From: Spirosomataceae bacterium
Lineage (GTDB): Bacteria > Bacteroidota > Bacteroidia > Cytophagales > Spirosomataceae
Direction: 5' to 3'
NCBI GenBank assembly: GCA_030731175.1
Contig: JANQUM010000092.1
Location: 1-9,706 of the forward strand
DNA: 9,706 nt
The notes beneath the pieces are model-generated. The model searched no databases. It saw nothing but the letters and a program-made list of their open reading frames with translations, and had not been told where the DNA came from. This document shows positions 1-5,498 of the stretch, piece by piece. The translations under genes and the position numbers were made by a program. Position 1 is the stretch's first letter. Every line of letters starts with the position of its first letter.

Positions 1-271
1 TAATCATCGGGTTGTAAAATTGCTTTAGCGTATCACCCAATTCTGTATTTCCGCTCGCTACGCCTGCTTTCAGATCTGCTCCTGAACAAAAAGCGGTATT
101 TCCCTCGGCGGTTAGTACTACAGCTCTGACGTTTTCGTCAGCGGCGGCTTTACTGATAGCATCCGTGATTTCCGTCATGATGTCGCCGTTGAGAGCATGA
201 TAAACTTTCGGGCGGTTGAGCGTAATCGTTGCCACGTGGTTTTCCACGTGGTAAATAATGTCGTTATACAT
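1..271 (-). CDS. Enoyl-CoA hydratase/isomerase family protein, N-terminal 90 residues (partial)
   Basis: This is the N-terminal part of a crotonase-fold enzyme, and the rest lies left of the window. From the ATG at 271-269 the translation starts MYNDIIYHVENHVATITLNR and carries the family pattern VATITLNRP (about residues 13-21). An oxyanion-hole segment, AFCSGADLK, follows at about residues 60-68. After it comes ELGDTLKQFYNPMI, which resembles the stretch after the oxyanion hole in PaaG-type hydratases of phenylacetate degradation (LG...FYNPL). Family members usually hydrate 2-enoyl-CoA or isomerise the double bond in fatty acid or aromatic acid breakdown. The catalytic glutamates lie beyond the visible part, so hydratase and isomerase cannot be told apart. 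The gene is transcribed divergently from the toxin-antitoxin locus, with 99 bases between the starts. The family is secure; the substrate is not known. Confidence 0.9.
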   Translation of the reverse strand, partial: MYNDIIYHVENHVATITLNRPKVYHALNGDIMTEITDAISKAAADENVRAVVLTAEGNTAFCSGADLKAGVASGNTELGDTLKQFYNPMI

Positions 272-316
272 TTTATAGTTTGTTGATGTGTTGAGTAAAA
301 TTAGGAATTTATGAAA

Positions 317-328
317 GAGTTGTAACTC
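317..328. promoter_or_regulatory. Inverted repeat, candidate operator of the antitoxin gene
   Basis: GAGTT-GT-AACTC is a perfect 5-base inverted repeat with a 2-base spacer. It overlaps the proposed -33 element of the plus-strand promoter of the antitoxin gene. Type II antitoxin or antitoxin-toxin complexes commonly repress their own promoter by binding short palindromes there, so this is a plausible operator. It is a short repeat and could occur by chance. The antitoxin shows no DNA-binding domain I can recognise. Confidence 0.3.
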
Positions 329-353
329 CAATAACCATTTATTTGTATTTTTG
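320..353 (+). promoter_or_regulatory. Bacteroidota-type promoter of the antitoxin-toxin operon
   Basis: TATTTTTG at 346-353 matches the Bacteroidota -7 consensus TAnnTTTG exactly. A TTG at 320-322 lies 23 bases upstream and can serve as the -33 element, at the long end of the usual spacing. Transcription would start near 360, leaving a very short AAAGAAA-rich leader before the ATG at 371. Confidence 0.5.
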
Positions 354-370
354 ATAAAAAAGAAAGAAAC

Positions 371-565
371 ATGGATTCAATAGTAATTACACCACGAAAT
401 AGCGAGGAAATGGAGTTCGTTTCCACTCTTTTAACAAAGATAGGCCTGGAAACCCGAAGGCTAAGCGACGATTTGAAGGAAGATATGGGGTTAGCTTGTC
501 TAATGTCTCAAGCAGATAGATCGGATACGGTTTCTGTTGAGGACTTTAAACTTTCTTTAAAATAG
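371..565 (+). CDS. Small antitoxin-like protein of a type II toxin-antitoxin pair
   Basis: This 64-residue protein starts MDSIVITPRNSEEMEFVSTL. It has a predicted beta strand at the N-terminus, then a helix (about residues 11-24), then an acidic helical segment containing DDLKEDMGLACLM, and ends in VSVEDFKLSLK. That layout resembles small Bacteroidota antitoxins encoded just before RelE/ParE toxins: a short N-terminal strand-helix and an extended C-terminal arm that wraps the toxin. No ribbon-helix-helix or helix-turn-helix motif can be named with certainty. The main support is context: only 5 bases separate its stop from a RelE/ParE-like reading frame, and it has a good promoter of its own. 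If the toxin is truly broken, this may be an orphan antitoxin that could still neutralise related toxins. The role is inferred from neighbour and layout, not from a diagnostic motif. Confidence 0.6.
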   Translation: MDSIVITPRNSEEMEFVSTLLTKIGLETRRLSDDLKEDMGLACLMSQADRSDTVSVEDFKLSLK

Positions 566-570
566 TAAAT

Positions 571-838
571 GTGGAAGTAATTATCTTACGTCAGTTTGTC
601 AGAGACTTGAAAAAAATGAAATCAACCGACTTAAATCAATTGATTTTGGAAATAATCGAAGCGGTTGAAGCTGATAGGTTCTGTACGAGAGATTAAGAAT
701 ATTAAAAAGATGAAAGGTTTCAAAAGCTTTTATCGAATTAGGGTTGGAAATTATCGTGTAGGATGTATCGTAGAAGGAAATTCTATCGAGTTCATGCGTA
801 TCGCCCACCGCAAAGAAATTTACGCAATTTTTCCTTAA
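571..838 (+). pseudogene. RelE/ParE-family toxin interrupted by a one-base frameshift
   Basis: Two reading frames together encode one RelE/ParE-type toxin. From a GTG at 571 the first frame reads (M)EVIILRQFVRDLKKMKSTD, continues to EAVEAD, and stops at TAA 694-696 after 41 residues. The second frame picks up at about 680-685 with VREIKNIKKMKGFKSFYRIR, runs through VGNYRVGCIVE and EFMRIAHRKEIYAIFP, and stops at TAA 836-838. Removing one base near the GG at 677-678 restores an 88-residue protein, the normal family length, reading EAADSSVREIKNIKKMKG-like across the join. The second half holds the family core: an FYRIRVGNYRVG strand pair and the C-terminal HRKEIY. Such toxins usually cleave mRNA at the ribosome (RelE) or poison gyrase (ParE); which one cannot be said here. 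GTG is chosen as start because the ATG at 569 meets a stop after three codons. A sequencing error is possible, and a programmed shift is less likely. Confidence 0.75.
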
Positions 839-839
839 C

Positions 840-1283
840 TCAATCCTTCGCCACGGCTATTACCGCAATTTCAATGTGGGAACCTCCAGGCAATGCCGCA
901 ACGCCAACGGTAGTTCTGGCAGGGGAATTATCGGTGAAATAGCTTCCGTAAATTTTGTTGACTTCGGCAAAGTCGTTTACGTCGGTTAGGTAAATATTGG
1001 TATTCACAATGGCGGATAAATCCGTTCTGGCTTCCTGCAAAATGGCTTTTATATTTTCCATAATTTGCCTGCACTCGGCGGCTGTTCCACCTTCGGCTAA
1101 CGCTCTTGTTTCTGGATTTCGTCCTACTTGTCCGGCTACGTAAATCATGCCGTTGGCAATTACTGCTTGGCTGTATGGCCCGGCGGGTTGCGGAGCGTTT
1201 GCGGTTTTGACGATGGTTTTATTTTGGGCGAAACCTAATGTTAGAAATAATGCGAATATGGAAGTGAGTACGAGTTTTTTCAT
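840..1283 (-). CDS. RidA (YjgF/YER057c/UK114) family protein with signal peptide
   Basis: This 147-residue protein has a Sec-type signal peptide at residues 1-18: MKKL, a hydrophobic core, then GFAQ with likely cleavage near AQ. A RidA domain of normal size fills the rest. RidA enzymes hydrolyse reactive enamine/imine intermediates (such as 2-aminoacrylate) to keto acids and ammonia. Conserved features are GPYSQ at 35-39, AGQ at 50-52, PAR at 121-123 and IEI at 137-139. R123 and E138 correspond to E. coli RidA Arg105 and Glu120, with the same spacing, so imine deaminase activity is plausible; the position of Cys107 is Thr125. Export is unusual because classical RidA is cytosolic, so a periplasmic role or a different substrate is likely. 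The start was placed at the M of MKKL (1281-1283): an upstream in-frame ATG would add 24 residues, ruin the signal peptide and begin inside the nfeD terminator. It converges with the toxin, with one base between the stops. Confidence 0.88.
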   Translation of the reverse strand: MKKLVLTSIFALFLTLGFAQNKTIVKTANAPQPAGPYSQAVIANGMIYVAGQVGRNPETRALAEGGTAAECRQIMENIKAILQEARTDLSAIVNTNIYLTDVNDFAEVNKIYGSYFTDNSPARTTVGVAALPGGSHIEIAVIAVAKD

Positions 1284-1308
1284 TTTATGTAATTTTAGTC
1301 TCCAATTT

Positions 1309-1345
1309 ATAAAAAAAGAGAGAAACGCTTTCGTGTTTCTCTCTT
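1309..1345 (-). terminator. Intrinsic terminator after nfeD
   Basis: Read on the minus strand, AAGAGAGAAAC pairs perfectly with GTTTCTCTCTT (1335-1345 with 1316-1326). The inner pairs extend the stem to 13 and close a GAAA tetraloop. A run of at least seven Us follows at once (1311-1317 on plus are all A). It begins 22 bases after the nfeD stop, so it ends the qmcA-nfeD transcript and separates it from the RidA gene downstream. Confidence 0.9.
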
Positions 1346-1366
1346 CAAATTTCAAATCTTTCTGGA

Positions 1367-1798
1367 TTAAATCATTTCTACCAATAATCGGATTCCGTTC
1401 GCTTTTTTAATTGCTACGTGGCTGTCGGCAGGAATTTCGACTCCGCTTTCAGTGTAAGCAATCCAATCTGCTCCGCGAAAGAATACCTTGCCTTCGTTGT
1501 TTGGTGAAATTGGTGTGATAACCGTTGCTCGTTCGCCTTCAAATTCGTTGTAGTTACCGCTTTTAGCGTTGAATGATTCCTGTAATTTTTTACGAAAAAT
1601 CAACATGGAAGCGGCTGAAACTACGGAGAAAACAATGAGTTGAGCAACTAAGCTGTCGGTAATTCCCATCCAACTCAAAAGTGCCGTTGCTAATGCCCCA
1701 ACGCCAATAAACAGGAAGAAAAACGATACGGCAAATATCTCAACAATCATCATGATTACGCCAATGATGACCCAGATTTCGGTGTTTGCTAATTCCAT
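1367..1798 (-). CDS. NfeD-like membrane protein with OB-fold domain
   Basis: This 143-residue protein is of the short NfeD type (YbbK/NfeD1b), without the N-terminal protease domain of long NfeD. Hydrophobic segments at about residues 8-30 and 33-68 form the membrane part: IIGVIMMIVEIFAV, FLFIGVGALATALL and LIVFSVVSAASMLIF. A soluble OB-fold domain follows from about residue 88 to the end, with the family pattern EGKVFFRGADWIAY, then GVEIPADSHVAI and the closing strand GIRLLVEMI. NfeD proteins work with SPFH/stomatin proteins in membrane microdomains and quality control, with the OB domain thought to mediate contacts. The SPFH partner is directly upstream (89 bases), matching the known conserved pairing, so the two are probably cotranscribed. 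A hairpin lies between them and a strong terminator follows. AU-rich sequence with TAAAA precedes the start. Confidence 0.9.
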   Translation of the reverse strand: MELANTEIWVIIGVIMMIVEIFAVSFFFLFIGVGALATALLSWMGITDSLVAQLIVFSVVSAASMLIFRKKLQESFNAKSGNYNEFEGERATVITPISPNNEGKVFFRGADWIAYTESGVEIPADSHVAIKKANGIRLLVEMI

Positions 1799-1827
1799 AA
1801 TTAATAAATTTTAGGTGATTAGAAATT

Positions 1828-1858
1828 AGGAGATGGCAGAAAAAAACTGCTATCTCCT
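1828..1858. other. Hairpin in the qmcA-nfeD intergenic region
   Basis: AGGAGATGGCAG (1828-1839) and CTGCTATCTCCT (1847-1858) form a 12-base inverted repeat around a loop of seven As (Ts on the minus strand). In the minus-strand transcript one A-C mismatch interrupts the stem. No U run follows the stem, so it is not a standard terminator. It lies about 30 bases before the nfeD start and could affect processing, stability or partial termination of the qmcA-nfeD mRNA. Confidence 0.6.
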
Positions 1859-1887
1859 CAAAGAGTCTTCTTGACAATCTAACTTCT

Positions 1888-2802
1888 TCAATCCTTTGCT
1901 TTCGTTTCTTTCACAACGGACATCGCTGTGGCCACGATTGACGAAATATCGGTCAGGTTTGCAGGAATAATCATCGTGTTTCCTTCTTTGGCAAGGTTTC
2001 CGAATTGCTCAATGTACTGCTCGGCTACCCGAAGCTGAACGGCTTCCATACCGCGATTTGTCTGAATGGCATCCGCAACCAATCTGATACTTTCGGCGGT
2101 TGCCTGAGCTACGGCAAGTATGGCGTTTGCCTCACCTTCCGCTTCGTTAATTTGCTGGAATTTCAAACCCTCTGATTCCAAGACAACCCGCTCTTTTTGA
2201 CCTTGAGCCACGTTGATGGATGATTGTTGGCGTCCTTCGGATTCCAAAATAACAGCACGTTTTTCACGCTCCGCTTGCATCTGCTTTTCCATCGCCATTA
2301 ATACGGTTTGCGGAGGCGAAATATTACGAATTTCGTAACGTAAAACCTTCACTCCCCAGCCAATTGCTGCTTGATCAATGGCTTCTACCACGGCAATGTT
2401 AATCGCCATTCGCTCTACGAAAGTTTTGTCTAGGTCAATCTTACCGATTTCGCTACGCATCGTAGTTTGGGCAAGTTGTGTCACGGCAAATACGTAATCA
2501 TTTATACCGTAAGATGCCTTCATGGGGTCAATGACCTGCAAGAAGATAACGCCGTCAACCCGCACTTGCACGTTATCGCGGGTAATACAAATTTGTTCTT
2601 GAATATCGTACGCTTGTTCTTTGAGACCGTGCTTGTAAGCCATTCTGTCAACAAAAGGCACCACAAAATTGATACCGGGCTGTAAGGTATTATGGTATTT
2701 TCCGAGCCGCTCAACGATATACGCCCGCTGCTGAGGAACGACCTTCACGGCCATCATAATAACCACCAGCACTAAAATAGTAATTGCAAGTACTGCATAC
2801 AT
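1888..2802 (-). CDS. qmcA: SPFH/band 7 (stomatin-like) membrane protein, QmcA type
   Basis: The 304-residue length is almost the same as E. coli QmcA. One N-terminal membrane segment (about residues 3-20, AVLAITILVLVVIMM) is followed by the SPFH domain: VPQQRAYIVERLGKYHNTL, QPGINFVVPFVDR, ITRDNVQVRVDGVIFLQVID and RYEIRNISPP. Then comes the alanine/glutamate-rich coiled coil (about residues 170-250, with EAEGEANAILAVAQATAES and repeated ESEG units) and a C-terminal segment with MIIPANLTDI. Proteins of this type form large ring-shaped oligomers in the inner membrane and modulate proteases such as FtsH or organise membrane microdomains. NfeD follows in the same direction, the classic partner. 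A well-matched promoter lies upstream. The assignment is firm, and the symbol is by resemblance to E. coli QmcA. Confidence 0.93.
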   Translation of the reverse strand: MYAVLAITILVLVVIMMAVKVVPQQRAYIVERLGKYHNTLQPGINFVVPFVDRMAYKHGLKEQAYDIQEQICITRDNVQVRVDGVIFLQVIDPMKASYGINDYVFAVTQLAQTTMRSEIGKIDLDKTFVERMAINIAVVEAIDQAAIGWGVKVLRYEIRNISPPQTVLMAMEKQMQAEREKRAVILESEGRQQSSINVAQGQKERVVLESEGLKFQQINEAEGEANAILAVAQATAESIRLVADAIQTNRGMEAVQLRVAEQYIEQFGNLAKEGNTMIIPANLTDISSIVATAMSVVKETKAKD

Positions 2803-2834
2803 AGTTTTAAAAGTTTAGTTGTGAATAATGCTTA

Positions 2835-2864
2835 CAAAGATACCGTTGTAGCCCACTCCCGCAA
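2835..2864 (-). promoter_or_regulatory. Bacteroidota-type promoter of qmcA-nfeD
   Basis: On the minus strand TATCTTTG (2842-2835) matches the -7 consensus TAnnTTTG exactly. TTG (2864-2862) sits upstream with a 19-base spacer, the preferred spacing. Transcription should start near 2828, giving a leader of about 26 bases with TTTTAAAAC just before the ATG. Confidence 0.7.
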
Positions 2865-2868
2865 CACA

Positions 2869-2884
2869 ATTCGGATAAACGAAT
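2869..2884. repeat. Inverted repeat ATTCG-N6-CGAAT upstream of qmcA promoter
   Basis: Perfect 5-base arms ATTCG (2869-2873) and CGAAT (2880-2884) flank GATAAA. The element lies just upstream of the qmcA -33 box, centred about 48 bases before the predicted start. The same arms with a 5-base spacer recur at 2962-2976 on the other side of this region, so it may be a binding site for one regulator of both genes. Confidence 0.4.
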
Positions 2885-2901
2885 CTTAGCGATTTAAGAT
2901 T
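2882..2901. repeat. Inverted repeat AATCTTA-N6-TAAGATT
   Basis: Arms of seven bases (2882-2888 and 2895-2901) around GCGATT form a perfect inverted repeat in the middle of the divergent region. It shares three bases with the ATTCG element to its left. A further copy of GAATCTTA occurs at 3012-3019, in the leader of the DksA-like gene. It could be an operator; nothing in the sequence names the protein. Confidence 0.4.
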
Positions 2902-2961
2902 GGTACGCGGGGCGGATGAGTGGAGCAAAGAAAAAGTAGTTTTCGAGAAATAACATTCGAG

Positions 2962-2976
2962 ATTCGAAAAACGAAT
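2962..2976. repeat. Inverted repeat ATTCG-N5-CGAAT at the -33 region of the DksA-like gene
   Basis: ATTCG (2962-2966), AAAAA, CGAAT (2972-2976) form a perfect inverted repeat. An extra half site ATTCGA lies at 2955-2960. The element is centred about 31 bases before the predicted transcription start of the DksA-like gene, over the -33 position, where a bound repressor would block polymerase. It has the same arms as 2869-2884. Confidence 0.4.
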
Positions 2977-2993
2977 GAATAATATTATATTTG
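2963..2993 (+). promoter_or_regulatory. Bacteroidota-type promoter of the DksA-like gene
   Basis: TATATTTG (2986-2993) matches TAnnTTTG exactly. The -33 element is weak: TTCG at 2963-2966 lies 19 bases upstream in place of TTG. The start would be near 3000, giving a leader of about 43 bases. The weak -33 and the inverted repeat over it suggest regulated expression. Confidence 0.55.
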
Positions 2994-3043
2994 CACAAAT
3001 TTTCGACCTAAGAATCTTATAATTACACAATTAGCTACCGAAT

Positions 3044-3430
3044 ATGGCAGACCAATTCGCAAAAACGACGTATAATAGTGAAGAACTCGCTGAGTTTGAC
3101 GCTGTACTTGTTCAGAAATTAACCGCAACTACAGACGAGATCAACTTCATCAAGAAAATCTTGAGCCGATCAGATGATAACGGCACCGATAGCACTGCAA
3201 GTGGTGTGCGTACGTTAGAAGATGGAGCAGATATGCGGCAGAAAGAGCAGCTTAGCCAGTCGGCTGCTCGTTTGCAGAAATTTGCTTCGCAACTCGAAGC
3301 TGCCCGAATTCGGATAAAAAACGGGACTTATGGCGTTTGTAAGGATACTGGAGAGCTAATTCCTAAAGAGCGATTAATGGCTGTTCCGCACACGCAACAA
3401 ACCGTTGAAGCAAAATTAAAGCAAAATTAA
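3044..3430 (+). CDS. DksA/TraR-family protein lacking zinc-finger cysteines
   Basis: This 128-residue protein has the DksA layout: an N-terminal helical coiled coil (about residues 12-92) and a C-terminal zinc-finger-like module (about 94-124). E. coli DksA enters the RNA polymerase secondary channel and, with ppGpp, retunes transcription. At the hairpin tip, D60 and D63 in LEDGADM keep the DxxD spacing of the DksA tip aspartates. The C-terminal module reads YGVCKDTGELIPKERLMAVP and keeps the fold residues, but of the four zinc positions (C-x2-C-x17-C-x2-C) only C99 remains; the others are T102, T120 and A123 at identical spacing. It therefore cannot bind zinc in the usual way, a feature I associate with Bacteroidota members of this family. 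The start follows a clear promoter. A bidirectional terminator follows the stop. A function as polymerase-binding regulator is inferred. Confidence 0.85.
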   Translation: MADQFAKTTYNSEELAEFDAVLVQKLTATTDEINFIKKILSRSDDNGTDSTASGVRTLEDGADMRQKEQLSQSAARLQKFASQLEAARIRIKNGTYGVCKDTGELIPKERLMAVPHTQQTVEAKLKQN

Positions 3431-3443
3431 ATTCGTTTTTGAC

Positions 3444-3484
3444 AATAAAAAAACCCCTCGAAACTGCTGTTTCGAGGGGTTTTG
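3444..3484. terminator. Bidirectional intrinsic terminator between the DksA-like gene and pyrE
   Basis: AAACCCCTCGAAAC (3451-3464) pairs perfectly with GTTTCGAGGGGTTT (3469-3482) around a TGCT loop. On the minus strand the stem runs into seven Us, a strong terminator for corC-pyrE. On the plus strand the U run is four, adequate for the DksA-like gene. It sits between two convergent genes and serves both. Confidence 0.93.
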
Positions 3485-3501
3485 CATGTAAAAGCTTATT
3501 T

Positions 3502-4131
3502 TTAACCTTCCCATTTTGCGGGATTTTGCCGCCATTTTTTTAAGGACTCCAAGTCTGATTCCGCAACGTAGTTTTGGTTTACGGCTTCGTCAATTAAGAA
3601 TTTATAATTACTCAGCGTTTTGAGTTGAACGCCGTATTCGTCAAAATTATCGTCGGCAAGTTTAAACCCGTAAGTGAAAATAGCCACCATGCCGATTACC
3701 TCAACGCCCGCCGCTCGAAGTGCTTCAACGGCTTTGAGCGAGCTACCGCCAGTAGAAATTAAATCTTCTAAGACAACTACTTTTTGTCCCTGTTCAATTC
3801 TTCCTTCAATTTGATTTCCCATGCCGTGCTCTTTTGGCTTTGGGCGAACGTAAGCAAACGGAAGTTTTAGATAATCTGCCACCAACGCACCTTGGGCAAT
3901 ACCTGCTGTGGCAACTCCGGCAATTCCTTCGGCTTCGGGAAAAGCTCTTTTAATTAACTTTGAAAGTGCCTTTTTTATGAAAGTCCGTGATTCAACGTCT
4001 GAAAGCGTGATACGATTATCACAATAGATGGGTGATTTCCAACCTGAGCTCCACTGAAAGGGCTTACTTGGGCTTAGTTTAACTGCTTTGGTTTCGAGTA
4101 AAATGGAGGCAACTTTTCTGGCGGTGGTCAT
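3502..4131 (-). CDS. pyrE: Orotate phosphoribosyltransferase
   Basis: The enzyme joins orotate to PRPP to give orotidine 5'-phosphate, the fifth step of UMP synthesis, in the cytoplasm. At 209 residues it has the usual length. FQWSSGWKSPIYCDNR (25-40) is the N-terminal orotate/PRPP segment. The flexible catalytic loop is RPKPKEHGMG (96-105), with the Lys and His-Gly conserved in the family. The PRPP-binding motif is VVVLEDLISTGGSS (118-131), which carries the acidic pair ED. All key elements are present, so the gene should be functional. It lies 35 bases after the CorC/HlyC-like gene on the same strand and probably shares its transcript, ended by the terminator at 3444-3484. No attenuator or pyrimidine-sensing leader is visible in the short gap before it. 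Confidence 0.96.
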   Translation of the reverse strand: MTTARKVASILLETKAVKLSPSKPFQWSSGWKSPIYCDNRITLSDVESRTFIKKALSKLIKRAFPEAEGIAGVATAGIAQGALVADYLKLPFAYVRPKPKEHGMGNQIEGRIEQGQKVVVLEDLISTGGSSLKAVEALRAAGVEVIGMVAIFTYGFKLADDNFDEYGVQLKTLSNYKFLIDEAVNQNYVAESDLESLKKWRQNPAKWEG

Positions 4132-4166
4132 CGGTTTGAATAGGGTGGATTCGGGTCTGCTGATTA

Positions 4167-5498
4167 TCAGGATTTCTTGTTCGACTTCTCGGATTTTTCC
4201 TTTTTTTCTTCGTTTTCGCTGTTGGGCAGTTGCATTACAAGTATCTTATCAATGCGGTTTTTATCCATATCAATAATTTCGAACTCGTAGTTCTCCCAAA
4301 TAAACTTATCTCCGGTGTCCGGTATTTCCTGTAAAATTTCCAAGGCGAAACCACCCATCGTATCGAAGCCGCTATAATCTTTGCGGTTGCTGATGTTAAT
4401 TTCAAATTCGTTCAGGAATTCATCAAAAGGAAGCGAAGCGTCAATCAAAAAGCTGCCATCGTCGCGTGGAGTTATTTCGTATTCGAATTCATTTTCTTCC
4501 GAAATGTCGCCCACCAGTGCGTCCATAATATCATTCATGGTAATTACGCCTTGGCAATTTCCGTATTCATCCACGATAACCCCAAAGTGCTTGCGTTCGC
4601 CCTGAAATTTCTCTAAAACCTGATAAGTTTGGTTGTTTTCAGGAATAAAAAGGGCTTCCCGCGAAATGCGTTCCATATTTTTCAACGCACTGTCAAGGTT
4701 TCTGCCGAGCAAATCTTTGGTGTAAAGCAAACCGACTACATTGTTTAGCCCGTCTTTACAAACCGGAAATACTGAGTGCCGGAATTCGATGAGCTTGTTC
4801 TTATTTTCGGCAATTGGATCTTCAATATCTAAGAAAATTACTTCGTTGCTGTTGGTCATCAAAGAAGTAACGCGGCGGTCTCCGAGATGAAAAACGTTTT
4901 GCACAATTTCGTGTTCTATTTCCACAAATGTGACGCCTGTTGCTCCTTCTTGCACCATTGATAGAATCTCCTCTTCTGTGATTGAGCTGTCAGACTCGCT
5001 GATGCCGATAAGTTTGAATAGGAAATCGCTGACTATGGTCAATAGCCAAATAAATGGCGAAGTAATGACGGAAAGCACATTCATTGGCCCGACCATGAAC
5101 GTGGCTATTTTTTCGGGTGATGACATTCCGATTCTTTTCGGTACGAGTTCGCCTAAAATCAACGACAAAAACGTGACGATAATGGTGATAATTGCCACAG
5201 AAACTGAGCTGGCGTAGCGGCTCAAAGAATCTATTTGTTCGATATACGGGATGATGTAATCTTTAAGCTGATCGCCCGAGAAAATACCCGTCAGGATACT
5301 TATGAGCGTAATTCCGATTTGAACGGTTGATAGAAAACGGCTCGGATTATTGGATAAATTTAATGCTGCAAGAGCCTTTTTGTTACCGTTTTTTGCGGCA
5401 ATTTCAAGTTTAGTTTTTCGGGAAGAAACCAAGGCGATTTCTGACATCGAAAAAACTCCGTTCAACAAGATGAGAACAAGGATTATGACAACTTCCAT
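4167..5498 (-). CDS. HlyC/CorC (CNNM-CBS) family membrane transporter-like protein
   Basis: This 443-residue protein has the standard three-part layout. The CNNM/DUF21 membrane domain (about residues 1-190) carries MSEIALVSSRK after the first helix, further helices at about 60-75, 95-118 and 135-165, and the conserved GELVPKRIG. A CBS-domain pair follows (about 205-330; RVTSLMT, VFPVCKDG, GVIVDEYGNCQGVITMNDI). The CorC_HlyC domain (about 345-425) has DGSFLIDASLPFDEF and DTMGGFALEIL. A lysine/glutamate-rich tail ends the protein. Relatives move Mg2+ or other divalent ions, and the CBS pair binds nucleotides in some. In Bacteroidota a close relative, GldE, takes part in gliding motility; with no gld neighbours I do not assign that. 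It is the first gene of a probable operon with pyrE. No promoter match is convincing in the 179 bases upstream. The older name 'hemolysin' is misleading. Confidence 0.9.
   Translation of the reverse strand: MEVVIILVLILLNGVFSMSEIALVSSRKTKLEIAAKNGNKKALAALNLSNNPSRFLSTVQIGITLISILTGIFSGDQLKDYIIPYIEQIDSLSRYASSVSVAIITIIVTFLSLILGELVPKRIGMSSPEKIATFMVGPMNVLSVITSPFIWLLTIVSDFLFKLIGISESDSSITEEEILSMVQEGATGVTFVEIEHEIVQNVFHLGDRRVTSLMTNSNEVIFLDIEDPIAENKNKLIEFRHSVFPVCKDGLNNVVGLLYTKDLLGRNLDSALKNMERISREALFIPENNQTYQVLEKFQGERKHFGVIVDEYGNCQGVITMNDIMDALVGDISEENEFEYEITPRDDGSFLIDASLPFDEFLNEFEINISNRKDYSGFDTMGGFALEILQEIPDTGDKFIWENYEFEIIDMDKNRIDKILVMQLPNSENEEKKEKSEKSNKKS

Noticed and set aside
232..251. Two copies of the palindrome CCACGTGG 12 bases apart
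   Set aside because: They lie inside the enoyl-CoA hydratase coding sequence and encode a repeated His-Val (HVENHV). The repeat is explained by the protein, and there is no promoter context for a binding site.
611..617. A7 run in the toxin gene as a slippage site that could restore the frame
   Set aside because: Loss of one A in the transcript gives an immediate in-frame TGA (AAA AAA TGA), so slippage there would not join the two toxin halves.
599..808. Minus-strand open frame of 69 codons
   Set aside because: It is antisense to the RelE/ParE-like sequence, which has clear family similarity. The minus frame has no recognisable features or promoter.
1284..1355. Upstream in-frame ATG extending the RidA-like protein by 24 residues
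   Set aside because: The extension begins beyond the nfeD terminator hairpin, would remove the signal peptide from the N-terminus, and has no homology-like sequence.
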